A DNA stretch of 64,000 bases from Takakia lepidozioides (lineage: Eukaryota; Streptophyta; Takakiopsida; Takakiales; Takakiaceae): positions 46,481,053 to 46,545,052 of the forward strand of contig CM060732.1 of NCBI GenBank assembly GCA_030704615.1. The letters run 5' to 3'. How positions within the stretch are numbered: the stretch's first letter is position 1; the number at the start of each line of letters is the position of its first letter. Shown in pieces: positions 45,643 to 57,769 of this stretch. The position numbers were made by a program, and so were the translations under genes. Under the pieces are notes generated by a model. The model did not search any database. It was not told the origin of the DNA and worked only from the letters and a program-made list of their open reading frames with translations.

Positions 45643-46562
45643 GGGGGTTGCTACACCGTGAGTTTGGAGGCGTGAGCCTGTGAGCCCAGGAGCCCGTGAG
45701 CCCAGCATAGGCTCACGCCACGTCATCTATGAATTCCGAACTTACATGGCGTATTTCCACAGGAGGCGCCTATAGCCGCGGATTGACTTACCTTTTTCAG
45801 TCATTGCGGATAACGACTTTTACATCCATCCCACCCCGTGTCATAAACAACCATTTGATCAGTGTTCAATTGCCGAAGTGAGAGAGAATGAGGGTGTTGG
45901 TTACATGAAGCTTTCTTACTAGTCCAAATGTAGTAACAGCTTACATTGTAGATCCCCAAACCCAAAAGTTAGCGGAGTGGACTTGAGGTTTGGACACGTG
46001 AAAATCGCCCACATGGAATAGTGTAATTTAGATGTGGTGTACATACTAAGTCATTGCATGTTTGGAAATGGATGAATGTCCTTGTATTTGACTGAAACAT
46101 TCTGCGGGATGACCGAGATGAAATCAATGTATGCGGTTTGACTTGACACAAGCTAATGCACTTTTGGCAGGTTCCCCCGCAGATGCTTGATAGTTTGTGG
46201 CACCCACACACGTTTTGTTTTTTTTTTGTTCCCACGAAGATGCCCTAAAAGTAGTGTGCGGCACCGCACACTCCTTTCGGGGCATCTGCGGTGCACATTT
46301 TCTCTGCAGCTGCCTACCCCACACATGTTTTTTTTTTCTTTTTCGTTCACACGCAGATGCCCTGAAAACAGTGTGCGGCACCGCACACTGTTTTCAGGGC
46401 ATCTGCGAAGCACATTTTCCTATCCCACACAAGTTTTTTTTTTTAATAAATAAAATCATTTTTTCGTTTCCTCGCAGATGCTCGGAAAACAGTGTGCGGC
46501 ACCGCACACTGTTTCCAGGGCTTCTGCGGAGCACGTTTTCTATGCAAATGACCATCCCACAT

Positions 46563-46594
<32 letters not shown>

Positions 46595-47583
46595 CCGTTT
46601 TTTTCGTTTTTTTTTCCTTTCAAAGCATCTGTGGAGCACGTTTTCTCTACATACGCCCATCCCATACACGTTTTTTTTTTTTTTTTTTTTGGTTTTTCCG
46701 CACACTGTTTTCAAGGCATCTGTAGAACACGTTTTCTCTACATATGCCCATCCCATACACGTTTTTTTTTTTTTTTGGTTTTTCTTTCCCATGCTGATGC
46801 ATGAAAAACAGTGTGCGGCACCGTACACTGTTTTAGGGGCATTTGCGGTGTTTTTTTTTCTCTGCAGCTGCCCATCCCACACACGTTTTGTTTTTTTTTT
46901 CATTCCCACGCAGATGCCCTGAAAATAGTGTGCGGTGCCGCACACTACTTTTAGGGCATCTGCGATGCACGTTTGTTTTGCAGCTACCCATCCCGCACTC
47001 GGGTTTTTTTTTTTTTTTTTTTTCTCGTTCCCATGCAGTTGCCATCAAAATAGTGTGCGGTGTCGCACACTGTTTTCAGGGCATCTGCGGTGCACGTTTT
47101 CTCTACAGCTACCCATCCCACACATGCAAAATTTTTGTTTTTGCCTAACAAGTACACTGGCACAGAACATTCTCTCGAAAGACAAAAATGGACGTGCAGG
47201 TGAGGGGAGAGGCAAAGGAAATGGGAAGGGGAAGTGAACCTAGACGGGCCTCTTTTCAGTGTCGGTTTGTTTGCAATTGTAGCTTAAGTTGGCAGACTGT
47301 ACAACGTTATAGTCAATGAGTCTCTTTTCATTGTCGGTTTGTTTGGAATATGCAGCATAAGTCGGCATATTGTAAATGCGTATTCCCACGGTTATAGGTC
47401 CTCGGGTATAGGTATGTTATCTTTCGTCAAATGTGTTATGACATCTGCTGACATGGCCGACGCTCACGCTTACGTGGCGTGAACGCCACGTCATGCAGAG
47501 GGAGCCTGGGCTCACGCCACGTCAGCCAAGTGTGAACTCAGCTCCCAGGCTCACGGGGCTGGGCTCACGCCGTAGCTACGCTG
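45643..47583. mobile_element. Non-autonomous Mutator-like element, 1.94 kb, carrying a palindrome array
   Basis: A perfect 9-bp direct repeat CATTTCAAG lies at 45634-45642 and 47584-47592. The ends inside it are imperfect inverted repeats: the left GGGGGGTTGCTACACCGTGAG and the inverse of the right GCAGCGTAGCTACGGCGTGAG share GCTAC, CGTGAG and flanking bases. Subterminal CGTGAGCC and GGCTCACGCCACGTCA words are repeated in both orientations near both ends. The 9-bp duplication points to a Mutator-like transposon. No transposase is encoded, so it must depend on enzymes made elsewhere. The interior is largely the palindrome array described next. Confidence 0.82.
46180..47130. repeat. Array of 56-bp palindromes separated by poly-T
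   Basis: About eight units of 92-130 bp follow one another. A full unit has CGCAGATGCCCTGAAAACAG then TGTGCGG, a CA loop, and the exact inverse, a perfect palindrome with 27-bp arms at 46352-46407. After it come GTGCACGTTTTCTCTGCAGC, CCATCCCACACACG and a run of 10-30 T. Other palindromes centre near 46263, 46500, 46819, 46938 and 47063 with small mismatches. Two units (about 46620 and 46700) have lost one arm. Open frames through the array are Phe/Lys-rich translations of the T or A runs and are not genes. Confidence 0.92.
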
Positions 47584-47592
47584 CATTTCAAG

Positions 47593-48090
47593 AAGTGACA
47601 TTGGAATTCCTGATACATGTAAAGCCATTTCTCGACACCCAGCAGAGGGAGAAACACAAATACTAGTAAGCTCAAGCGGCTTGTTGAGGAGGTGGCTACA
47701 CCCTCAATTTCCTAAATCGCCTACAGTAAAATTATCATCACCATCAAATTCTCAAGTGAGGCAGGTTGAAGTTCGGTACATAGAGTCAAAATCAAGAAAC
47801 AAATAAAGGAGGTGAATGTATGGACTCAGATCATTATCGGCAGCTTCCTTTGCATGGACTGGACATCTAAGAATCAATGAACAAAGGTCACAACTCATGA
47901 GCGATGGCCTTACCGAGTACAACGCGATGAAATGAAAACTGCAGGAAGAAATGCTGCCCCAGTGCTTCACAGCTCCCAAGCACCAATTCCCGCTCCGCTC
48001 CTCTCCTCACAACGATCCCAATGCGTGAGCAATTCATATTCTCTACTCTCTAATCTCAACACATTTCGCATTAGCAACGCAAGCTTGTCC
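47593..48090. other. Non-coding region
   Basis: No gene or repeat was recognised. Confidence 0.4.
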
Positions 48091-48794
48091 TCATGTAGTT
48101 TGAGGACAATTTAATGATGGATTCCGTATAGTTGACTCCCAACTTCCTTCTGTCTTTGAGTTGGGTAACCAATATGGTATATCGGTTTGTTCTTTTCGCC
48201 TTCGATTGTCAACTTCGGTGTAAACAATGTGTAGTTTCTTCAACATGATACTCGATGTAGTAGATGTGTTTGGAATCAACCCATTAAGGACTGCGTGTTG
48301 TTGTACCTTCGTTGCAGCGTTCGAACGATATGATGAAATGACATCTCTGTACTCTTCGGCACATGTAATTGTGTAATTTTCTACCAATAAAATGCCAAGT
48401 AAAGACTTGCAATAATCTTCTAAACCTAATATTGGTTTAGGAATGCATTTGGGACATTTCTCTACCCCTAACGTGATACCACATGTAGGACATAATTTAT
48501 GACACTGCTTTCTCCAACACCGTTTTTGAACTAGAGGGGGAATAACCTTGGCTTCAAACATTTGTAATACATGTGTATTGTTTGTTGGACAAGGGAGTAG
48601 GTGTAAAACTGAAAAAAATTCATCTTGGTTGTGAGCATATTTATTGCAACATCCTGCAGTACATTTCCCTTTGTATTTCAAAGGACAATGGTACCAAAGG
48701 TATCATAAAAAGTAGCATCCACCACTTTTGCAAGCGTACGGGCTGATTTGCCTCTCAAAGCTACGACCTCTTGTAGATTTTGATCACTCTCCAT
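48091..48794 (-). CDS. Unrecognised cysteine-rich protein (N-terminal frameshift)
   Basis: On the minus strand a frame of 196 codons (48681-48091) starts MKYKGKCTAGCCNKYAHNQD. It has Cys at residues 7, 11, 12, 31, 55, 60, 64, 67, 76 and 79. CPTCGITLGVEKCPKC (64-79) is a CX2C-X8-CX2C zinc ribbon-like motif. The C-terminal half has no Cys cluster and ends with a polar tail. Directly upstream an ATG at 48794 opens MESDQNLQEVVALRGKSART then LAKVVDATFYDTF, in a frame that must shift by one base to join WYHCPLKYKGKC. The full product was thus probably about 230 residues, and this copy may be broken. It could be a captured or transposon-borne gene. No family was recognised. Confidence 0.4.
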
Positions 48795-50239
48795 CTTGTA
48801 AACACAACAAAAATCAGGAACACTAAAATGGTTACATCAAGCTCAAGAAACTTGTAATATATATGTGTGATCTAGTAGGATTAGTCTACACTATTATATA
48901 TATATATATATCATAATAATAATAAATTAAAACCTATTTGTGATGGGAAACTTTTGGAGGCCCAATTCATTCTCAATTGCAACAAATATGCCGAAGCAGG
49001 CCTTCCCGACCTACAGAGCACTATGCAGGCTTTAGGCGGAGAGCATGCAAGTAGCCACTCCACAACATCTAAAGTAACAACTCAGGCTTTGGGATGCCAT
49101 GCATCTGGCATTGGCTCATTTAGAGGACCTAGACGAACAATCTTTGTATGAGAGGGCCATTTTGATTACATCAGTTAGCTAGTTAGCCAGGTGGACAACA
49201 ATTCGTGATCATTCATCAAGATATGAAACATGAGAGTGTGCAAGAAAGTGGTATGAGTTCTGTGAAACTAGAAAGCGACATCTTATTGGGATAGTACTTA
49301 AATGGATCTAGAGAATTGTTTTAAATTTTTTCTAGAACTTTACAATGATATTCTCTTGCTTGCCTGATTTTATATCATTAAATATTCTCATAGCCTGTGA
49401 TAAAAAATAGAGCAGACACGTTCATCGAAAGTTTACTACGGGATCTTTAGCCTTCTCCTTGGAATCTCTCCATGCTATCTTAAGACCTAGGATGCATGGT
49501 ATCCATCTTATTGAAGGTTTTCTCAAAATCTAAGACACGCTTCGCACTTGCTTGTATGAGATATGTGATATTCAAGTTGCACTTAGAATTGATGATTGAA
49601 GGCATGACAATAATTTGGAATGTTTTGCATGTAGTTTAATTCAATTATTGCTTTGACAAGAGAAAAACAAGCCTCAAATGACAATGGGCTCTCTTGCTTT
49701 GGCAAGAGAGGCAGGTAAGACTGCATACTCAACACATCACACCAATCGGTGCCTTGACACAATGTAAGGTCCTTTGACCACATTTCATCTCTTAACTTCA
49801 GCATGATGTGAAGGACCTCTCTCTACAAGAGAGCCAACAAACTCATCAAGGATTTTGGCTCATTCAAAGCCAATAGCAATGTCATCTACACCAAAATATT
49901 AGAATCGTGAGTTACTTGTAGGAACAACAACATCCCCAAATAATGGGGATAGTAACATTTTCGGCTTCTTCGGTGGAAAGCCTAAGATGAGGTGGATATA
50001 AGTTGTCGGCACCATAAGAATCAGCAAAATAAAAGCCTCTTTTGATTTCAAAACTTTGAGAATATGTGAGCGTTAGATAGTATCTGGGTATGTGTTCATT
50101 CTTAAGTTAGATCATTGATAATTTCCCGATCTCCTCTTGCATTTTGCTTATTGGGCTTTGGTTCGAGGGTGGATTCCCCCTCTAAATGCTTTCACGGCTT
50201 TTAGCAAGGTTATTTTTCATTATTATCTCAAGGAAGAAT
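48795..50239. other. A+T-rich non-coding region
   Basis: An (AT)n run lies near 48897-48911. No gene was recognised. Confidence 0.45.
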
Positions 50240-50440
50240 ACCAAGAGCAAATCAGACCCGTCATAGTGACAGGAGAAAATAACCTCTTTCAAGCAACCTC
50301 GCCATGACACACCAAACACAAGTCTCACGAGACACCGCGCATGGGAAGGGGCAGAAGATTATACCACACCGGACAAAGGTACCAAGATTTGAGCCCGGAA
50401 TCACCCGGGTGACAATCAGCTACCGACCGGTGGTTGTTAT
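50240..50440 (-). mobile_element. SINE copy
   Basis: Read on the minus strand, GGTAGCTGATTGTCACCCGG and GGGCTCAAATCTTGGTAC match the tRNA-like head, and AAAGAGGTTATTTTCTCCTG matches the body, of the SINE at 37825-38056. Confidence 0.7.
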
Positions 50441-50559
50441 TATTATTACTATATGTACAAGGGCTTCACGTTGCTTTGCGGCACTACTGGTCATGACTTC
50501 AACGAACAATATTCAAGAAAAAGGTTATGGATTCAAAGCTCAAGACAGTTTTTGTTTTT

Positions 50560-50790
50560 TTTTATTTTTCTTAAAAAAGAAACACCTAGGAGCGACAGCT
50601 CACAAATCAGGCCCCTTAATAGTGAGAGGAGAAAATAACCTCTTTCACAGTAACCGCGCCATGAAGGCGTAGGAATGGGACACCACCCGGGAACCGGGGA
50701 GAAGAGTATACCACACCCGTCAGTAGCAAGATTTGACACCAGAATCATCTGGGTGGCACTCAATGCACTTAACCAACTTACAATAGTCTT
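50560..50790 (-). mobile_element. SINE copy, nearly full length
   Basis: The minus strand reads GTTGGTTAAGTGCATTGAG (A box region), GATTCTGGTGTCAAATCTTG (B box region), then AAAGAGGTTATTTTCTCCTC, GGGGCCTGATTTGTGAGCTG and a T/A-rich tail. It parallels the copy at 37825-38056 throughout. Confidence 0.8.
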
Positions 50791-50999
50791 TTGGGATAAA
50801 GTAACATTAGGAGTTACGCTTGCTTCGGCAAGAGTCTTCCTAAATTTACATACATCTATCCAATATAGAGTTTAGTGATGTGCATTTATATTATATTAAT
50901 CGATATATTTTTGATTGTACAAAAGATACAAGAGACAAAAATCAAATATAAAGAGTTTTTGCATCATCATAAGTCTTTTTTGTTTTTTGTTTTTCCTTC

Positions 51000-51165
51000 C
51001 GAGGAAACATCAGCTCGCCTTGAGGGGAAATAATCCCTTTTATAGGACCATGAAGGCAAACAAGGGCAGAGCCCTTGCCCGAAGGCAGAGAAAGATAGCT
51101 CATAGGGGGGTTTGAAATTTGAACCCCAGACCCACATGCCAATACACTATTGGGCCACATCATTA
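51000..51165 (-). mobile_element. SINE-like element, second type
   Basis: The minus strand has a B-box-like GGGGTTCAAATTTC after an A-box-like GGCCCAATAGTG, then a body rich in CTTTCTCTGCCTTCGGGC words. It differs from the SINE at 50560 in the body. Confidence 0.5.
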
Positions 51166-52430
51166 TTGTGCAACTATTAACAAAATTATATATATATATA
51201 TATATGTATGTATATATGAATTATCGTGGTATATAAATTGAAGAAAAGTTGAAACGTTGCTCACCGCCAAATAATTTCAGAATTGTTGTTTTGAATTCGC
51301 ATAAGCATTTAAGAATAACTTCTTGTCAATTCATACATATTATTTCCCTAAGGAAACACTAAAAAAAAAAGAGAAAAAAAAACACTCATACTATCTTATC
51401 TTATCAGTACATGGGATAAATAAAGTAATACTAGACCACCATTAGTGTAAATTTGACATAAACGGTTTTTGAAATGATTCAAACTTTTTTTTTCATACAA
51501 TTTGGGCAGATTCAGAAAAAAATACTTCGATGACTTGGCGGCTGCGGACGACTAACAGAGATGATTAATCGGTTTTTCCTTTTTTTTTTGTTTTTTGCTA
51601 TTTGGGCAGATCCAAAAAAAGATGACGATGATGTGGCTGATGATGGCACCCTATTCCTGCTCTAGACTAAAACTAGGCTCCGAATTTCAAGTCATCACCA
51701 GATTATTAAAAAAAACACCAGGGCCATGGCCCTGCTTGGAAACTATTATTTTGAGAAACCAACAATTACTAGGGTAGCCTGTGCCGTTGGGCCAAGTGTC
51801 AAGTGCCATCTAAGCCCGAGTGCAATCTCCTATGTATGCAAGTGCGTGTCCTATGTCGAGGCCCAAGTGCGACCTCTAGGGTAGGCTCTGTCGTTGGCCC
51901 AAGGGTCCAATGTCATCTAAGTCCAAATGATTTTTTTCCCCACAGAGCCTACGACCAGATTTGAACCAACAGTTATATTGTCTGATAGGAGGGGAAAATA
52001 AAAACCCTCAATAAGCCATAAGGCCAAACACGCCTAGGAGAGGGGTGAACTTTTTCTTTCTGGAAAAGGGGACAAAAACCGCACAATGGACTGAAAACAA
52101 AGAAAAAATAACCGGACTCCGGCATAAAACAAGCAATGAAAAAAATGAATGAGGCAATAGCTCGAAGTCCAAAAACCAATTAAAATCTTTCACAAAATAA
52201 ATAAAATAAATAAATAAAGAGGCACAAGGAAAAAATAGTCATGCAAAGAGAGAGCATCCCCACCCTTGAGGCCGAAAGTTGAGCCCGAAAGATTCCCTGT
52301 AACGCCAAAATAACGTGATCGATTCAGGGCTGTGGGGTTCTGTGGCGAGGCAGCCCCGACTCGCGCACACCCTTGTCCTCAATTGCCCACACTATCCCCA
52401 CGCACCTCGGCTCCTAGGTTCGGTGTGGCT
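51166..52430. other. A+T-rich non-coding region
   Basis: (AT)n at 51186-51206, runs of T and A, a tRNA-like GGTTCAAATCT on the minus strand near 51960, and a near-duplicated stretch around TTTGGGCAGAT (51498 and 51601). No gene was recognised. Confidence 0.45.
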
Positions 52431-52434
52431 ATGG

Positions 52435-53470
52435 TAGAAAGACGGCTGTACGGGAAATCTAGAAAGATGGCAGCGCAATCCACTATGTTCAATCATTTGT
52501 CCCTCCTGGTGTATGTTATTTCTGCTGATTTTGTGTGTCTTGTGTCTTCCTGCTTTGTGAGCAAACATTGTGCAAACAGCAGCCGCGGCTTCCAGTTCGA
52601 ATGATGCTACTTCGCTTGTGATTGACGACGATTCGTTTGAAGCTGTCTTCCTGAGTGTTGTGCATGATACTGCGTCCCCTGAAGTGCTAAGGCCTTACGA
52701 AGGAGAACCGCCAGTGAGGGGAGACGCAGAGATTCCTCTTGACGTGCCCTCGGCTTACTAGATAAGGAGACGGCCGTTGATGAAGCTCGCAAGGCCGTGA
52801 ATTCTGAAGGAGAGAAATGCGAGCAGCGTCGTAAGATTGCTGAAGCTAAGCAGGGTGCGTTTGCTGGCAGACTGCTGCAGAAGCTGCATGCAAAAGAAAT
52901 CGCTAAGTGCTTACCTCGGGAGGTCATCCGTGAGCGACTTGGACAGGGCGAGCTGCTCACTTGGCCACAGATTGGAGTACCTAAGTTTGTTGTCACCTGA
53001 GATCGCACCAACAACCTTGAGAGCTTTCTGCACCCGAAGGTTCCTAGTGGCTATTGCTTTTGGGAGCTTGTCCGAGGTGGGAGTGCAGCGGCGCTGACAA
53101 ACATACGCCCTGCCTGGACTGCCAATCAGCCTGCTGATGATTTTTGGTGGGAACAATCCATCATTGGTGTCCCACAACACTTATTCCATCTCTCTGCTAG
53201 GGATATTGTGATTTTTCCTGGTAAAAACCTTTGATCAAGAGAAGGTTGGGCTCTGTCGAGTCCAGATTCCTATTGACAAGTATCCGTTGCACTCCCTGGT
53301 GGTCAAGGAGAAGGTAGTACGCACGGTGACCCGCGTTGCATTTTGGCTGAAGGTGGCTCAGTCACTCTGGCATCTACAGGGCAAAGCCGTGTATCTCAGT
53401 TATAATCATCGTTTCATCTCTTCCTACACAATCACGGATTGGGAGAAGTGCATGTTGCATCCCAGTGATA
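52435..53470 (+). pseudogene. 5' ORF region of the second Gypsy element
   Basis: Broken frames encode an Arg/Lys-rich stretch (KCEQRRKIAEAKQGAFAGRL) and then, after frameshifts, KYPLHSLVVKEKVVRTVTRV and FWLKVAQSLWHLQGKAVYLS. No domain was recognised. It stands where the gag N-terminus or an extra leader ORF would be. Confidence 0.5.
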
Positions 53471-53699
53471 TGTGATTTTCTCTATGCCTTGATCTTTATT
53501 TGCGTTATCTCCGTGGATGCTAACCAGGCGTTGTGCTAAACTGTTGGAGTCTGAGAGTGCTAAGATGAGTGAATGGAAAGAAGGGATAGAGGAGATCTTT
53601 GGTGATGATTCAGTTCCTGGTCCTGAGACACAACCTGCTGCGATGTCAAGAGGCATCAATCATCCAGATGGCTTAGACTTATAAGATCTTTGTGATGTC

Positions 53700-54642
53700 A
53701 TGAAAACTATCTTTGATTGTCCTGCTCTGTTGGAACTTTTGTTGAACAAACAAACTAATTCTACGACAACAGTTGCCAAGCCTCATGAATCCAAACCTGT
53801 CAAACAGCCATACCCAGAGTTTAAGCTAGGTGACCATTTTGATAATTTTTTGAGGTTATTTGAATTAAGCATGAAGATGAATGTTGTGCCAGCAGAATTT
53901 ATTTCCAACATATTCAGGTTTTGTTTAAAGGGAGAGGCTCAGATTCTGTTTGAAGCTAGTATCCAGGACATGGGAGAGATCTCCTGGAAGATGGCCAAAG
54001 AATTGGCTCATCAGCTGTTTCAAGAAATTAAACCCACACACTATGCCATTCCTGAAAGAAAGTTTTGCATAGGAGAAAGTGTGTGGAAATACCATACAGA
54101 AATCAGGACTTCAGTATGCAAGGCAGTGCCAGTGGTGGCTGAGAGACCTTTGGCCACCTTTCATCAAAGGGTTACCACCAGCTGAACAGGTGTTTTTGGA
54201 GAAAAGCTCATACAAAACAGACAAAGAGATGGTTCAGCTCATTGAGGAAAGAGCTCGCATCAAGGCAGCAAAGAGGGGTTTAGCTCCTACCAAAAAGTCT
54301 CAGGTCATGTTGCATAATGTTGATACATGTACTGGTACTAATGGGGATGAGGGCTGCCTAGAGTTGTTGCCTGCTGTTGTGAGAAATGTGCGGGATACTG
54401 TGAGGACAGAGCTGCAGGCTCTCAAAGCTGAAAGTCATTGGCAGACTTCTGATGATGGTGAAAGGAAGGCAGGTCACAGAGGTCGAACCAATACTGGTTC
54501 AGGTTATCAGGAACGAGCAGCCTGCCTGATTTGTAAGAGCACTGAGCACTGGACCAGGTTTTGCCCCATGCAGCCAGACTTACTTGCCATCTATGAGCAG
54601 TGGAAACGAGATCAAAAGGGTAAAGGTGCTTTAAACGAGTAA
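53700..54642 (+). pseudogene. gag: gag of the second Gypsy element (one frameshift)
   Basis: A capsid-like region (PYPEFKLGDHFDNFLRLFEL) is followed by a frameshift near 54100, a basic region, and a zinc knuckle CLICKSTEHWTRFC, ending in a TAA just after GKGALNE. Confidence 0.8.
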
Positions 54643-54794
54643 GGTCATCTGCTAATGAAGGGCCAAGTGATCACAGATGTAGACCTTCTAAACCCTCAGC
54701 TACTTTGCTTGTGTCCACCAATTTCAAGTTGCTCCATACTGAGGTGTTGAAAACCAAGAATAGAGACCGATTCACCCCTTGATGACACAGTGTC

Positions 54795-57334
54795 ATATTG
54801 GTCACTTATCTTTTCAATGTGTTATAGACACGGGCTGTACGGTCTCTGCCATTCCTTTTGCATGTGGTTCAAGTCTTGGGTTTAAAAATGTCTCCAGCCA
54901 AGGGTATTGAGGTCACCATAGTTGATGGTACCAGTTATGAACCCCTTGGTTTAGTTAGTGTACCAGTAAGAATCAGCCGCAAAGTTGTCACCATCACAGG
55001 GATTGTAACCATGGGCAAACAACTACTTTTGGGGTTAGATTGGATGTCTGAAGCCATGGCTTCCATTGATCTCTGTACTAATGCTATGACCTTGAAGGAT
55101 GGTGAAGGTGGCAGCTGCAAAGTTAATTTGAATCATATTCCTATCCTGGCAGGCAGTGGGACCATACATCTTGCTTGCATGAAGGCTGTCTCACGTGAGG
55201 TTAGGCAACGGGCTGGAGACACATACAACTGGACTCAATTCTTTGGTTTTCAGAGTAGCCAAACGATGCTTTTATACCAGTGGCACATACCTGCTGCTGG
55301 CTACAAGACTGGTGCTCCCATGTCTGTCGAGGGTGACACCCTTCTTCTTAGAGCCCCTGCTAATGTTTAATTACTTGCTATGTCTCAAGTCATTTGTCTA
55401 CAGGCCTTGCTTTCATTTGCCCACAAGGCAAATACCTTGAGATTGAGGGTTGGAAACGTCTATCATTGCAAAAACATTGCTTAGTTGCATCAGGGCTTTT
55501 GGACAGGGTTTTAGAGGTCATGTTCGCATTCTGATTGCCAATCCAGAGCGTATGCCAGTCACCATTAAAAAGGGTCAAGTGCTGGCTAGGCTTACTGCTG
55601 TGCCCATCAGTGACATATCCTCGGTGGAGCCAGCTTTACATCTGCAAGATATTGGTCTGGAAGATGATCCTCTGGACGGTCTGATTGCTATGACCAGTTT
55701 AGCTGCAGCCCCAACAAATCCCAGCCTCACTACTAAGCAAGAAGCTCACTTTCAACAGGTATTGGCTGAGATAAAGGTGGGCGAACTGACTAATTCCCAG
55801 CAAGCTCAATTACATCTGCTGCTCAAAAGAAACCTGGACATATTTAGCAAAGGTTCACATGACCTGGGCTGCACAAAGATACTTAAGCATGAAATTATTA
55901 CTGAAGGAAAATCAGTCAAACAATATGCTTATAGAGAGTCTGTCCGTGAAAGAGCAGTTATTCAAGAAGAAATTAGGAAGATGTTGGATTCCGGAGTGAT
56001 AAAGCCTTCTGTTTCCCCCTGGGTTAGTCCCATTGTGCTTGTGGGCAAGAAAGATGGCACCACACGCTTTTGTGTGGACTTTCGAAGGTTGAATGCCATG
56101 ACTAAAAAGGATGTATATCCCCTGCCATGTATCAACGAGACACTAGACCAACTTAATGGGGCAACTATCTTTTCTTCCCTTGATTTAGCCTCTGGTTTCT
56201 AGCAAGTTCCACTAACGGAGGACTCCAAAGAAAAGACTGCATTTACTTGCAGGAATGGTCTGTTTCAATCCGAAACCATGCCGTTTGGGCTTTGTAATGC
56301 CACTGCTACATTCCAACGGCAGATGGACGTGGTCCTTGGTAATTTAAGGTGGGAATGTGCTCTTGTATATGTAGATGACATTAATATTTATTCCAGCAGT
56401 TTTGCATCTCACCTTTTGGACTTGCAAAGAGTGATGAGCAGATTACGAAGTGCTGGTTAAAGTTAAGGCAAAGAAATGTGATATCTGTATGTTGGAGTTG
56501 CGCTTCTTGGGACACATTCTTTGTGGGGATGACATCAAACCTGACTTAACCAAAGTCCAGGCAGTCTGGGATTTTCCTATCCCGAAAGATAAGCATTGTG
56601 TAAGAGCATTCTTAGGCCTTGCATCCTATTATAGAAGGTTCATCTTTCATTTTGCTAAGCTAGCTGGTCCCTTGTTTTACTTGCTTTGCAAAGATGTTAA
56701 ATTCCAGTGGGGTAAGGTTGAGGCATTGGCCTTTGAGAGACTCAAGATAGCATTGACTTCTGCTCCTATACTCATATTTTCTTATTTCTCTATTCCCTTT
56801 CTGTTGCAGACTGATGCTAGTGACCTAGCTGTTTCAGCCATCCTAAGCCAGAAGAAGGATGGTCGTGAGCATGTTGTTGCTTATGCATCTAGAAGACTCA
56901 ATAAGCATGAAAGAAATTATAGCATTATTGATAAGGAAGGCCTAGCAGTTATATTTGGTGTCAAGCACTTTCGTCAGTATTTACATGGTTGTTATTTTAC
57001 TGTTGAGACTGACCACTTGCCTCTCAAAGCCTTGAAAACCCCACGAGAATTATCAGGTAGATTGGCTCGATGGTCTATTCTTCTACAGGGGTTTGAATAT
57101 GATATTGTCTATAAAAATGGCAAAGAAAATGGTAACGCTAATGCATTGACAAGAGGGGAAACCAAGGTTCCCACCCCTTACTCTTCTCTTGATGATTTGA
57201 TTGCTATGCCTGCATCTGTTCCTACAAATACTACCACTGCAGATCAGCTCTTGTTTTGTAGCTTGCTTGATGAGATGCCTAGGTCCATGAACTTGTTGAA
57301 TGATTGGGATCTCATGACATTTGACCCTGGTTGA
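54795..57334 (+). pseudogene. pol: Protease, reverse transcriptase and RNase H of the second Gypsy element
   Basis: Protease has CVIDTGCTVSAIPF with the catalytic DTG, then a frameshift near 54855 and LLLGLDWMSEA. Reverse transcriptase shows VSPIVLVGKKDGTTRFCVDF, a TAG after SLDLASGF near 56200, TMPFGLCNATATFQRQMD and the catalytic YVDDINIYS. A frameshift near 56455 leads into FLGLASYYRRFIFHFAKLA and RNase H (LLQTDASDLAVSAIL, TDHLPLKALKTP). Confidence 0.9.
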
Positions 57335-57769
57335 TCATCTTGTGGGTGGAAGGGTGTGCAGCAAATCGCATTTGCAGATTTCAGAGTGGTTGTATCTTCT
57401 TAGCTTAGGGGTATCCTGTCTTTTCCATAGCTACACGCAGTGATCTATTCCCCTTAGGACCTGCGCTTCAGCCCTGCCTGTTACCTCCATGACCATGTTC
57501 AGATGTGGTATGAGACTCTTATGTTATAGGAGAACACAAAGGCGGACACTCCTATCTCCTCATATTAACCCACTGCTCGCTGGTCTTGCTAAGTGTACAG
57601 GTATGGAGAATCAGTTGCATTTGGCTCTACTCCATAAATGCAAGACCGACACTCAACTTCTAGGCATATCCAAGGCTACTCAAAGACAGGTTAACTATCA
57701 TTTTCCCCATTGTGAGGCACGTGAAGGTAAACTGTTCATGAGGATTGCCTTGGAAGTCAGACCCATGCT

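Noticed and set aside
46197-46945. Long open frames through the poly-T palindrome array on both strands (Phe-rich and Lys-rich)
   Set aside because: They are translations of T or A runs and repeated palindromes, with no domain or start context.
46180-47130. CRISPR-like array of spaced repeats
   Set aside because: The setting is a plant nuclear genome, the repeats are whole palindromes of variable size, and the spacers are poly-T and themselves repeated.
52182-52604. Second LTR for the downstream Gypsy element
   Set aside because: No stretch here repeats the sequence after 59083, so no LTR pair could be supported.
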